Made by a program: the position numbers and the translations under genes. From Pseudomonas taiwanensis DSM 21245 (lineage in GTDB: Bacteria; Pseudomonadota; Gammaproteobacteria; Pseudomonadales; Pseudomonadaceae), in NCBI RefSeq assembly GCF_000425785.1, contig NZ_AUEC01000022.1:62001-126000 (forward strand): 64,000 bases of DNA, in the 5' to 3' direction. This document shows positions 36,078 to 44,759 of this stretch, piece by piece. The notes under the pieces were generated by a model that worked only from the letters and a program-made list of their open reading frames with translations, made no database searches and was not told the DNA's origin. The first letter of the stretch is position 1; every line of letters begins with the position of its first letter.

Positions 36078-38888
36078 ATGAGCCTGCACTACTTTCAATC
36101 CTTCGACCGACACCTGGCCGCCCTGCTTGCCTCGCCTCCCCAACCTGACCGCTCGCGATCGCTGCTGCAGGCACGTCAGCACTACTTCGCCGACCTCGCT
36201 CGGTACTGGCTTGCCAGCGACGCCTCGCTAAGCCGGCGGACGCAGTTGATCGCGTTGCTCCGTCAGCAAATGCTGGCGCAGATTGCACTGCGCTGCGACG
36301 ACCATACACTCGGCGACCACCATGCTGCTCTGGTCAGGTGTTGCGTGAACATGCCGCTGCCCTCGCAGCGCCAGCATCTGCCTGAGGCTGAGCGCCCGCA
36401 GGTCTACCGGCCAGTACTGGATATCGGCACACCCAACTGGCGCAGCTACCTGCCCGGCGCTTTCGTGATCGTCGAAGGCGGCCCCGAAGGCAGTAGGGCG
36501 GACCCCAGGCAAACCAGCGATTACGCGCTGCTCTGCAGCCTGTCGCATGGCATAGAGGCGTTCGACAATCTCGGCGACCTGCACACCGAACTGTGCGAGC
36601 GACTGGACGATCCTCAGCAAAGCCAGTCGCTGCTGCGGTATCTGGACAGCGACCAGGATCGAGAGCTGGCACGCAACGCCGAACGCCTGCGCTACGACTG
36701 GTTCAACGATGACCTGATCCAGACCCAGGCCCAGGCGCTGATCGATGGGCAACAAGCAGCGCTCACCCGCGTATGGCACGACGCGCTGCTGCAATCCCCG
36801 GTGGACTGGCCGATGCTCGAGGAACGCTTGCGCAAGGCCGCGGATCTGCTGCCGCTGGCCGACAGCCGATCTGCGCTGACGACACGCTACGGCCTGTTGT
36901 TGGAACGAAACGCACCGGCCTGGCTCAGAAATGCCTCGACCCAAGGCCTTACGCACATCATGCAAACCTTGCAGGAGCTGGTGATTGCCATCGACCGCGC
37001 GAGCGCCCCCGGCATCCTCAGCCACGAACAGTTCCTCGATCGCAACCATCTCAAGGCCTGGACCCGCGAGCACCTGCGCAGGGCGTTGCAGCTACGGTAT
37101 CAGTTGGATGTCGATCCGCTCGATCTGTATGTCAGCATCACCAGGGCCAGGCAGGTAGGCCCGGTGTCGCACCCTGGCATCACCAGCGTCTGGATTCCTG
37201 CGGCCAGCCGTGCGCAGGCAGGCAATACCGTCGAACTGGTGCGCCAGACCTACCGCCTGGATGAGCTGGCGTTTCTCAACATCGGCGTGCTCGACATCGA
37301 CTACTGGCTGACTGCACGGGTGCATGACAAGGATGAACGAACAGCCGCGGGCATCACCCCAAGCCAGGTCAAGCAGTTGGTACGCGAACTGGACGTCGGC
37401 GAACGCTACAGCCAGTACCTGCGTACCCATTTGCTGACGTCGCAGCAGGCTCAGTGGCGCCGGGAGCGCTATGTCGACATCAGCCGTGCGCGCATGCGTG
37501 CCGAGGCGGCCAAGGCACGGTACGCCGGCCATTACCTGGAGGACCCGTTCGAACGAGGCTTCGCTTGGACCACCCTGGTACTCGACCACCCAGACAGCCA
37601 GTTGCGCAAACAAGCGAACCGGGAGCGCCTGAGCGTGCGCCAACTGCTGATCGGCGGACATAGCCTACAAGGCGTCATGTTGGTGACGCCGGACAAAGCT
37701 GGGACCACGCGGTTTCTCGCCTACACCCCAGACGCGCCCGACCGCCGTGCATGGCGGGAGTATCGCAATACCCGCCACCTGCTCAGAGCGCTGCGTGAAC
37801 AGCCTGCCCTGCGCGAATACGTAAAAGACCGACTGCCGCTGGTAGCGCGTAGGCAAGTCGAACGATGGCTGACCAAGGGCGGCCTTGGCGCAAACACCCA
37901 ACGCCCAGAGATCACCGGTAACTTCCAACAGGCCCGCTATTTGGCCGAGGTGAACGCCACGCTCGCCGCTGTCGATGCCGGCACCAATACCAAGCTCGAA
38001 CTGCTGGGCGAGTTGAGCCTGCACGCGTTATCGGTGCTGCTGGACCTGATCAGCCTCGTGCTACCCAACCGCGCATTGGTGGCGGTGTCGCTGGGGCGCT
38101 CGGTGCTGTCGGTGATCGATGCCGGCAGGGCCTTCAGGCAAGGTGACCAGCTCGGCATTCTGAAACACATGGTCGAGGCGTTCACGCACGCCAACGACGC
38201 GGTGAACAACATCGGGGGAACCACCGTGGTGCGGCGAGCCATTCGAGCCATTCCACCAGCCCCGCCGCTGAAGTTGCCGCAGTCGTTGGCGGTGGGGGTC
38301 GATACCGACAGATTGCACTATCGCGTCGATGGCATTCACAAGGAAGGCATCTATGAACAGCCCTCGTCCTATCCCGGGCTGACCTTCTACTACATCAAGG
38401 ATGCCGCCGGCACGACCTACCAGGTGTCCTTCGACGGCTACCGCTGGCGTGTCGTCGACCCCCGCATGCCGGATGCCTACACCCAGGTGCCGGTAAAACG
38501 ACGCCGCGACGGAGAGTGGGTCGTGGACTCCCCGGTCCTGTGGTACGACGGCCTACCCGACCTGGGCGCATTGCTCGAAGACTGCCGACTGGCCGAGCGG
38601 CCCGCAGGGGCCGAGGTCGAAGGCGTGGACGGACTGTCTCGCCACGGACAGCGATATTACCTGCTTGCAGGTGGGCACGCCTTGCCGCTGCGCGCGCACT
38701 TGCTGGACAACCACTACCACCTGCTGATTCCCGGGCAACCGCTCAGTACCGGGGCGGCATGGGCCATCCTGCGCTGGCAGGACGACCAATGGCGCATCCG
38801 CGTGCGCCAGGCTGGACGCAGCAGCGAGTGGCTGGCGCTGCCGCCAGCTTATTCCGTCAGCCGCGGCAGCAGCCTGTCCAGCCGCTGA
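36078..38888 (+). CDS. Large dermonecrotic-toxin-like protein (DUF6543 family), probably 3'-truncated
   Basis: A 936-residue protein with no signal peptide. Residues 1-600 fit the pseudomonad dermonecrotic-toxin-type domain (DUF6543): an early helical block with ARQHYFADLARYW, LRQQMLAQIALRCDDHTL, a YLPGAFVIVEGG strand, LCSLSHGIEAFDNLGDLH and a long helical core. A hydrophobic stretch at about 640-685 (LSLHALSVLLDLISLVL) could insert in a membrane. The C-terminal 200 residues are beta-rich (YRVDGIHKEGIYEQ, YYIKDAAGTTYQVSFDGYRW). Relatives in Pseudomonas are often longer and carry extra C-terminal domains. The last 40 bases overlap, antisense, the 3' end of the LPS kinase gene, so the original C-terminus may have been lost. 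No immunity gene is obvious. The ATG has CGGAG upstream. Confidence 0.75.
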   Translation: MSLHYFQSFDRHLAALLASPPQPDRSRSLLQARQHYFADLARYWLASDASLSRRTQLIALLRQQMLAQIALRCDDHTLGDHHAALVRCCVNMPLPSQRQHLPEAERPQVYRPVLDIGTPNWRSYLPGAFVIVEGGPEGSRADPRQTSDYALLCSLSHGIEAFDNLGDLHTELCERLDDPQQSQSLLRYLDSDQDRELARNAERLRYDWFNDDLIQTQAQALIDGQQAALTRVWHDALLQSPVDWPMLEERLRKAADLLPLADSRSALTTRYGLLLERNAPAWLRNASTQGLTHIMQTLQELVIAIDRASAPGILSHEQFLDRNHLKAWTREHLRRALQLRYQLDVDPLDLYVSITRARQVGPVSHPGITSVWIPAASRAQAGNTVELVRQTYRLDELAFLNIGVLDIDYWLTARVHDKDERTAAGITPSQVKQLVRELDVGERYSQYLRTHLLTSQQAQWRRERYVDISRARMRAEAAKARYAGHYLEDPFERGFAWTTLVLDHPDSQLRKQANRERLSVRQLLIGGHSLQGVMLVTPDKAGTTRFLAYTPDAPDRRAWREYRNTRHLLRALREQPALREYVKDRLPLVARRQVERWLTKGGLGANTQRPEITGNFQQARYLAEVNATLAAVDAGTNTKLELLGELSLHALSVLLDLISLVLPNRALVAVSLGRSVLSVIDAGRAFRQGDQLGILKHMVEAFTHANDAVNNIGGTTVVRRAIRAIPPAPPLKLPQSLAVGVDTDRLHYRVDGIHKEGIYEQPSSYPGLTFYYIKDAAGTTYQVSFDGYRWRVVDPRMPDAYTQVPVKRRRDGEWVVDSPVLWYDGLPDLGALLEDCRLAERPAGAEVEGVDGLSRHGQRYYLLAGGHALPLRAHLLDNHYHLLIPGQPLSTGAAWAILRWQDDQWRIRVRQAGRSSEWLALPPAYSVSRGSSLSSR

Positions 38889-40291
38889 TACAGGGCGCTG
38901 CCACTGGGCCAGTTGCGCAACAGCCGTGCACGATCACGGGCATAGGCCGGCGCGAAGCTGAGTTGAGTGGCATGCTGGCACATCGCATCGAGGTCGATCA
39001 GCGACCACTGGCCGTTGTGCCAGAACAGGTTGTGACCCTTGAAGTCACCATGGCTGATGCGCTCGCGGATCAGTTGCTGCATCAGGTGCACCAGGGCGTC
39101 GACCTGCTCTTCGGGGGCTTCGCCGTTTTCCACGTAGGGCGCGAAACAGGCAGCCAGGTCCGGGCCATCGACGTACTCGGTCACCAGGTAGGCGCGGCTG
39201 CGCAGGCCCATGACCCGTTGTTCGAGCACCGCCAGGGGCTTTGGCGTGGCGATGTCGAGGAATTCCAGGCGGTGCCCTTCGATCCAGGAATGCCAGGCCC
39301 GGCTCGGGCGCCAGAAGCGCTTGAACCAGTGGGCGGTATTCTTGATGTTGTAACGTTTGACCACCAGCGGGCGGCCATTGACCTCTACGCGAGCGACGCT
39401 GGCCGCACCACCGGTCTTGTACAGGTGCCCCTGGTCGATCAGCGCGTCGGCCTGTTCGAGAACCGGCAGCATGGCATCGGTTTCACTGCGCCGAATCGCC
39501 CGCAACCCGGAGAGGCTGCGCTCGACGCTGAACAACGAACATTCTCGCCCGGCCTTTTCCAGATAGTCCTTCAAACGCCAGTTGCGCACCTTGTCCACCT
39601 GCTTCTGCAACGCTTCCATCGGCAAGGCGTGTTCGGCGTTGGCGAGCAGGTAATGCACCAGCAACTCTTCGATGAACGGCTCCAGGCGCTTGGGCAACTG
39701 GGCGAAGAACACACCGAGGTTTTCCAGCACGCGAGGGCGCGAAAGCTGCTGACCGGGCGTTTCGGCCTTGATGCCGGCACCGTCGATCAGGTACAGCTTG
39801 CCGCCGTGGCGCAGCAGGTTGTCCAAGTGCAGGTCTTCCTGCCACAAGCCTTTGGCGTGCATCTGAGCAACAGCGGTCAGCGCCTCGCCCAGCACTCGGT
39901 GTTGCTCATCGGCCAGCACCGGCAAAGGCTCTACGTCGGCCCAGGCATCGGCCAGGCTTTCAGCGTCGTCGAGAAACTCGAACAACAGCCAGCCGCCCTC
40001 GCCTTCCTTGAGGCCATCGGCCAACAGCTTGGGCGTGGTGAGGCCTTGTTCGGCAAGCAGCTTCACCCCTGCCAGCTCACGCTGGAAATGGCGAGCGGCG
40101 TTGCCACCGACCAGCAACTTGGCCAATACCGGCGTGCCACGCCAGATACCCGCGCCCACGTAGCGTTGGCCGGGCAAGACACGCAACAGGCTGAGCAACT
40201 GCAAGTCAGCGCTACCGGCAGCATCGGCCAGGGTGATGGACAGGGGCAGCGAAGGGCTGCGACCTGCGTTCTTCAATTCGGACAAACGCAT
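38849..40291 (-). CDS. Double kinase-fold protein of the core-LPS operon (PA5006-like)
   Basis: A 480-residue protein with two lipopolysaccharide-kinase-type domains. The first (about 1-240) has the loop LWQEDLHLDNLL and the metal site YLIDGAGI. The second (about 250-480) has PLVVKRYNIKN, the loop ISHGDFKGHNLFW and SLIDLDAM. The second domain keeps the H-G-D-x-K-x-x-N catalytic loop and the first the x-x-D-x-H-x-x-N form. It is the last gene of the waa operon and starts with a TGATG overlap with the gene before. Its 3' end is overlapped by the convergent toxin-like gene. Confidence 0.85.
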   Translation of the reverse strand: MRLSELKNAGRSPSLPLSITLADAAGSADLQLLSLLRVLPGQRYVGAGIWRGTPVLAKLLVGGNAARHFQRELAGVKLLAEQGLTTPKLLADGLKEGEGGWLLFEFLDDAESLADAWADVEPLPVLADEQHRVLGEALTAVAQMHAKGLWQEDLHLDNLLRHGGKLYLIDGAGIKAETPGQQLSRPRVLENLGVFFAQLPKRLEPFIEELLVHYLLANAEHALPMEALQKQVDKVRNWRLKDYLEKAGRECSLFSVERSLSGLRAIRRSETDAMLPVLEQADALIDQGHLYKTGGAASVARVEVNGRPLVVKRYNIKNTAHWFKRFWRPSRAWHSWIEGHRLEFLDIATPKPLAVLEQRVMGLRSRAYLVTEYVDGPDLAACFAPYVENGEAPEEQVDALVHLMQQLIRERISHGDFKGHNLFWHNGQWSLIDLDAMCQHATQLSFAPAYARDRARLLRNWPSGSALYQRLDRLLPRLTE

Positions 40292-41043
40292 CAGCGGGCC
40301 TCTTTATGTCGACGGCGTTGCGTCAAGCGTTGTAACCAGGTGTCGACCCGCACGCTGTCTGCCGGCTGGCCAAGGTAGGCCGCCAACAAGGTTCGCACGT
40401 CACCCTCGGACCAGGCGCGCGCGCGGCGCAGCAAGGGCTCCAGGTCCTTGAGCCGGTCGCGCATGCCGAACAGCAGCGGCCGGGTCTTTTCCAGGTCGAT
40501 CAACTGCGCGTCCCAGCCTTCACGGCGTTGGCGCAGGAAAATATGCTTGGGGTAGAAGCAGCCGTGCACCTGGCCGGCCTTGTGCAGGGTGCGCGCCAGC
40601 TGGCCACAGGCCTGGAGAATACCCTCGCGCTCATGCTCGCCCAGCTGCGACCAGCGCGCCAACAGGCTGTCCAGGTCGCTCCAGTCATCCAGCGCCCGGG
40701 TCATGAGAATGGCCCGGTGCTGACCAGCCTGTTTGCGCTCACCATAGAACACCGCCTGCAAAGCCGGTATGCGCAGTTTCTGGTAACGGCTGATGTTACG
40801 GAACTCGCGGGCGAAGGTCGGCTCGCCGAATGGCCGGTGCAAGGTACGCGTCAGGTAGTCGCTCTGGCGCTTGAGGTAGTAGCCCTTGCCTTCGAGTTCC
40901 AGGCGGAACACGCGGCTCCAGCCGCCTCGCCCGGTGTTGGGCTCGTCGACGGCGTCGAGCTGCAAGGCCCACAGCGCCTCGAAATCGTTCAGGCCATGAC
41001 GTTGCAGCAGCGCAAGGTCAGCGCTGGCCAGGTAATCGGTCAT
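40291..41043 (-). CDS. wapQ: Lipopolysaccharide core kinase (WapQ-like)
   Basis: A 250-residue kinase-fold protein starting MTDYLASADLALLQRHG. KGYYLKRQSDY supplies the ATP-binding lysine region near residue 55, and HGCFYPKHIFL plus QLIDLEKTRPL form the catalytic and metal loops. In P. aeruginosa the gene at this place (PA5007, wapQ) is a putative heptose kinase; the name is given by position and similarity. The ATG at 41043 overlaps the previous stop by four bases (ATGA) and fits the family length; the longer frame is an artefact. Confidence 0.82.
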   Translation of the reverse strand: MTDYLASADLALLQRHGLNDFEALWALQLDAVDEPNTGRGGWSRVFRLELEGKGYYLKRQSDYLTRTLHRPFGEPTFAREFRNISRYQKLRIPALQAVFYGERKQAGQHRAILMTRALDDWSDLDSLLARWSQLGEHEREGILQACGQLARTLHKAGQVHGCFYPKHIFLRQRREGWDAQLIDLEKTRPLLFGMRDRLKDLEPLLRRARAWSEGDVRTLLAAYLGQPADSVRVDTWLQRLTQRRRHKEAR

Positions 41044-41774
41044 TCCCTTCCCTCGAAAAAGCTCAGCACCTGGCGAATGCGCCGCTTGTCGCGCAGGCTC
41101 AGGCGTTGGCGCCCACGGTATTGCAGGTAGAAACGCAAGCGCTGGGTGGCTGACAGATGATACTTGGCGACCTTGTCCAGGCACGCCAGGTCCTTGATCA
41201 GCCGGTGGCGCCACATGAAGCCGCGCCAGAAGTCGCCGGTCGGGCAGTCGATGAAGAATAGCGTGCCCTGGTCGTCGACCAACAGGTTGCGCCACTTCAG
41301 GTCGTTATGGGCGAAGCGGTGCTCATGCATGATCCGCGTGTGTCGCGCCAACTGGCGGCTGACATGCGCCACCCAGGCAGGGTCGGACAGCCGTGGATCA
41401 TTACGCCTGGCCAGTTCGGACAAGTCTTCGGTACGCGGCAGCTCGCGGGTGACCATGGCCCCGCGACCAAAAGCCAGGCCCTTGCGCTCAAGCCCCCAGG
41501 CGACCACTTCGGCGGTGGGAATGCCCCACTTGGCGAACTGCTTGAGGTTCTGCCATTCGGCCTTGATGCGTGGACGGCCCAGGTAGCGACGCATGTGCTT
41601 GCCAGCGCCGGTATAGCGTTTGACGTAGTAATTGACCCCATCGCGCTCGACGCGGATCACTTCGCTGAGCGGGTCACGCGTCAGGCGCTCGCCTTGCAGG
41701 GCGAACACCGCATCGAGGCTGCCAAAATCCGCCACCAGGTGTTCATAGCCCGGCGCCAGTGTCCAACCCGCCAT
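41040..41774 (-). CDS. wapP: Lipopolysaccharide core kinase (WapP-like)
   Basis: A 244-residue protein of the Kdo/heptose kinase family, starting MAGWTLAPGYEHLVADFGS. VNYYVKRYTGAGKHMRRYLGR carries the ATP-binding lysine; the loops are FAHNDLKWRNLLV (H-N-D-L-K-x-x-N) and LFFIDCPTGDFW. In P. aeruginosa the matching gene (PA5008, wapP) lies after waaP and is needed for core phosphorylation. The ATG overlaps the waaP stop by one base (TGATG). Confidence 0.84.
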   Translation of the reverse strand: MAGWTLAPGYEHLVADFGSLDAVFALQGERLTRDPLSEVIRVERDGVNYYVKRYTGAGKHMRRYLGRPRIKAEWQNLKQFAKWGIPTAEVVAWGLERKGLAFGRGAMVTRELPRTEDLSELARRNDPRLSDPAWVAHVSRQLARHTRIMHEHRFAHNDLKWRNLLVDDQGTLFFIDCPTGDFWRGFMWRHRLIKDLACLDKVAKYHLSATQRLRFYLQYRGRQRLSLRDKRRIRQVLSFFEGRE

Positions 41775-42580
41775 CAGAGTGCATCCCCATAGCGTTGCTT
41801 GCGATCGTAGAGTTTTTGCGCCTTGCGTTCGAGCCACGCCAGCAACGCGGCTTCGTCGGCCAGGACCTGGCGCAGTGGGCGCTGGAAGTAGCCACGCAGA
41901 AAGCGCAGTTTGTCGCGCCGGGTCAGGCCGATGTCCAGCGCCGAGAAGTACAACGCAGCCAGGTCCTTGTTGCGCCAGCGCCGGCTGATTGTCGCCCGGG
42001 TCTGGGCACGATGCAGGTCGATGACCGACAGTTTGAAGTCATCGGGCGTCACCGGACGGTCGGTGTGCAGCAGGAAATGACAGATGTAGCAGTCGCGGTG
42101 ATTGACCCCGGCGCGGTGCATGCCGCCGGTCATCTTCGCCACCTCGGCGATCAGCGCGCGCTTGAGGCGGGGCGCAGGTGGCTGCTTGACCCAGTCGATG
42201 CTGAAGTCTTCGAGACTGATGGTCGGTGCCAGCTCTTCGGTGACGATGAACGAATGCTGCGCAGCCGGGTTGCTGCCGCGCTCGCCATAGGCGACCGCCG
42301 TCATGGTCGGCACACCGGCCTCATGCAGTCGCTGGATCGCCTGCCATTCCTGGCCAGCGCCCAGCACAGGCAGCTTGGCGGTCAGCAGGTTCTTGAAGAT
42401 CTCGCCCCAACCGATGCCACGGTGGATCTTGACGAAGAAGCCCTCGCCATCGACCTCGGTACGCAGCGTGCGGCGGCCTTCGAGCTCGCGGTATACCTCG
42501 CCTTGCAGCGCTTCCACGGCCTCGAAGGCGTCACGCCCGGCCCACAGGTGCTTGAACGGTTCGGCCAGAATCAGCTTCAT
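41774..42580 (-). CDS. waaP: WaaP, LPS heptose I kinase
   Basis: Phosphorylates heptose I of the LPS inner core; in P. aeruginosa this is essential for LPS export and viability. The 268 residues include DGEGFFVKIHRGIGWGEI with the ATP lysine, the NHRDCYICHFLLH catalytic loop near residue 160 and the SVIDLHRAQ metal loop. Length and motifs are typical. It overlaps waaG by four bases. Confidence 0.95.
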   Translation of the reverse strand: MKLILAEPFKHLWAGRDAFEAVEALQGEVYRELEGRRTLRTEVDGEGFFVKIHRGIGWGEIFKNLLTAKLPVLGAGQEWQAIQRLHEAGVPTMTAVAYGERGSNPAAQHSFIVTEELAPTISLEDFSIDWVKQPPAPRLKRALIAEVAKMTGGMHRAGVNHRDCYICHFLLHTDRPVTPDDFKLSVIDLHRAQTRATISRRWRNKDLAALYFSALDIGLTRRDKLRFLRGYFQRPLRQVLADEAALLAWLERKAQKLYDRKQRYGDAL

Positions 42581-43701
42581 GCGGTCTCCTGCCCCAGGAT
42601 CACGTCAGCGGCATGTTGCGGCATGCTGTAAAGGTCGGCGGTTTCTGCGAACGCCAGGCCGTTGCGCGACCAGTCGGCGCGGGCCTGCGGCTCTTCGAGC
42701 ATGCGTTGCAGGTAGCGGTTGAGCTGCTCCTGCTCGAAAGGCTCGTCCAGCACCAGGCCGCTGTCGGCCTCGGCGATGTAATGGGCGTAGCCGCACACCT
42801 GCGAGACCAGCACCGGCAACCCCGCCACCAGGGCTTCGAGCAGCACGGTACCCGTATTCTCGTTGTATGCCGGGTGGATCAGCAGGTCGGCGCCCAGCAG
42901 GAAGCGCGGGATATCACTGCGTCCCTTGAGGAACTGTACCTGCTCGCCAAGGCCCAGCGCGGCACTTTGCAACTGGAACACCTTGGGGTCGTCCTGGCCG
43001 ATGACCATCAACCGGGTACGCTTGCGCAACGCCGACGGCAGCGCGGCCAGGGCCTTGAGGCTGCGGTCCACGCCCTTGGTCTTGAAGCCGGAGCCGATCT
43101 GCACCAGCAGCAGGTCGTCGTCCCCCAGGTCGAACTCCTTGCGGAAGTCGGCGCGGATCTCGGCGGCATTGGCCGGAGCCCGGCGATCCTGGGAAATCCC
43201 CGGTGGCAGCAAGTGAAAGCGCTCCACCGGCGTGCCGTAATGCTTGATGAACAGCGGTTGCTGCACCTCGGAAATCATCAGCACCTCGGTATGGGCGTCC
43301 TTGGCGAACACCGCCCGCTCGTACTCGGCAAAATGCCGGTAGCGCCCCCAACGGCGGTACAAGCCACCGCGCAGGGTCTGCGCCTTGTCTTCGAAGCAGC
43401 CGTCGGCAGCGTAATACACATCCAGACCCGGCATCTTGTTGAAGCCGATCAGACGATCGACCGGGCGCTTGGCCAGGTCGGCGGCCATCCAGGCACTGAG
43501 CTTCTCGTTGCGACGGTGGTTGAACAGCGCCTTGACCGGCGCCACCAGCACCTCGAAACCCGGTGGAATATCACCCTCCCAGATCAACGTGTAGACACGG
43601 ATCTGGTGGCCCCGCTTCTGGCATTCCAGGGCAATGCGCATGAAATCACGCTGCAGCCCGCCGAAGGGGAAATACTTGTAAAGCACAAAAGCCAGTTGCA
43701 T
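42577..43701 (-). CDS. waaG: WaaG, LPS core glucosyltransferase I (GT4)
   Basis: A 374-residue GT-B glycosyltransferase that adds the first hexose to heptose II. The N-terminus QLAFVLYKYFPFGGLQRDF is the WaaG signature, and HPAYNENTGTVLLEALVAGLPVL holds the E-x7-E type donor-binding motif. The ATG at 43701 shares a base with the waaC stop (TGATG). An in-frame TTG one codon earlier is not needed. Confidence 0.95.
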   Translation of the reverse strand: MQLAFVLYKYFPFGGLQRDFMRIALECQKRGHQIRVYTLIWEGDIPPGFEVLVAPVKALFNHRRNEKLSAWMAADLAKRPVDRLIGFNKMPGLDVYYAADGCFEDKAQTLRGGLYRRWGRYRHFAEYERAVFAKDAHTEVLMISEVQQPLFIKHYGTPVERFHLLPPGISQDRRAPANAAEIRADFRKEFDLGDDDLLLVQIGSGFKTKGVDRSLKALAALPSALRKRTRLMVIGQDDPKVFQLQSAALGLGEQVQFLKGRSDIPRFLLGADLLIHPAYNENTGTVLLEALVAGLPVLVSQVCGYAHYIAEADSGLVLDEPFEQEQLNRYLQRMLEEPQARADWSRNGLAFAETADLYSMPQHAADVILGQETA

Positions 43702-44759
43702 CAACGGACATCCTCAGCCAGCAGCAACGCGCTCAAGCGGCTCGCCACATGCTCGGGATTCAGGCGAGTGAAGCACAGCGGCCACTCGCGTTTGAGATCG
43801 AACCGGCGCAGGTCCTCGGCGCTCGGCTTATAGGTGCACTTCTTCTGCAGGCAGGGCGCGCAGGGGAAATTGCTGGCCTGATGAACCTGAGCCCGACCAT
43901 AGGCCCCGGTGAGGCCCGGATTGGTCGGGCCGAACAGCGAAATGGTCGGCACATCCAGTGCCGCGGCGAGGTGGCCCAGGCCAGTATCCACCGCCACGCA
44001 CGCCTTGGCGGCCGCCAGTACACGGGCGACGCCGGCAAGGTTCAACTTGGGCAGCACCTGACAGTTTTTCAAGCCTTGGGCGATACGCTCGGCGCGAGCC
44101 TTCTCCTGCGGGTTGCCCCATGGCAGGCGCACCTGCAGGTTGCGCTGGCCCATGCGCTCTGCCAGTTCGCGCCAGTAGGCCTCGGGCCAATGCTTGGTGG
44201 CCCAGGTGGTACCGTGCAGGAACACCACGTAGGGCGCGGCTGGGGGCAGCTGCAGGCGGTCCAGGTCCAGGCCATAGTTGCCGATGCCTTCGGGCAAGTC
44301 GTAGGCCAGGGCCATGGCGAACAACTGACGCACACGCTCCACCGCATGCTGGCCAACGGCGACCGACAGGCGTCGGTCATAGAAGCGACTGGCCCAGCCC
44401 TCACGCGCCGAATAGCGGTCCAGGCCGGCCACCGGCGCCTTGACGTAGCGGGTCAGCCAGGCCGATTTGACCAGGCCCTGGGCATCGATCACCAGGTCGT
44501 ACTTGCGCTCGCGAACGCGTTGCTTGAACGCCTTCCACTCGCCGCTCTTGAAAGTCTGCCAGAGGTTTTTGCGCCAGCGGCGAATCGCCACCGGAATCAC
44601 CTGGTCGACCGCAGGGTGCCAACTGGGGATCTCGGCGAAACCTTCCTCCACCACCCAGTCGAAGCGAATGCCTGGCATGGCATGGGCGGCATCGGTAAGC
44701 GCAGGCAGGGTGTGGATCACATCCCCTAGCGATGAGGTCTTGATGATCAGTACCCGCAC
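43701..44759 (-). CDS. waaC: WaaC, LPS heptosyltransferase I
   Basis: Adds the first heptose to Kdo2-lipid A. The 352-residue GT9 protein starts MRVLIIKTSSLGDVIHTLPAL, has the VDTGLGHLAAALDVPTISLFG donor-binding motif near residue 260 and keeps the short KTSSLGD acceptor loop. The start is a GTG placed directly after the waaF TAA (TAAGTG), with GAGG upstream inside waaF, so it depends on waaF translation. Confidence 0.95.
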   Translation of the reverse strand: MRVLIIKTSSLGDVIHTLPALTDAAHAMPGIRFDWVVEEGFAEIPSWHPAVDQVIPVAIRRWRKNLWQTFKSGEWKAFKQRVRERKYDLVIDAQGLVKSAWLTRYVKAPVAGLDRYSAREGWASRFYDRRLSVAVGQHAVERVRQLFAMALAYDLPEGIGNYGLDLDRLQLPPAAPYVVFLHGTTWATKHWPEAYWRELAERMGQRNLQVRLPWGNPQEKARAERIAQGLKNCQVLPKLNLAGVARVLAAAKACVAVDTGLGHLAAALDVPTISLFGPTNPGLTGAYGRAQVHQASNFPCAPCLQKKCTYKPSAEDLRRFDLKREWPLCFTRLNPEHVASRLSALLLAEDVR

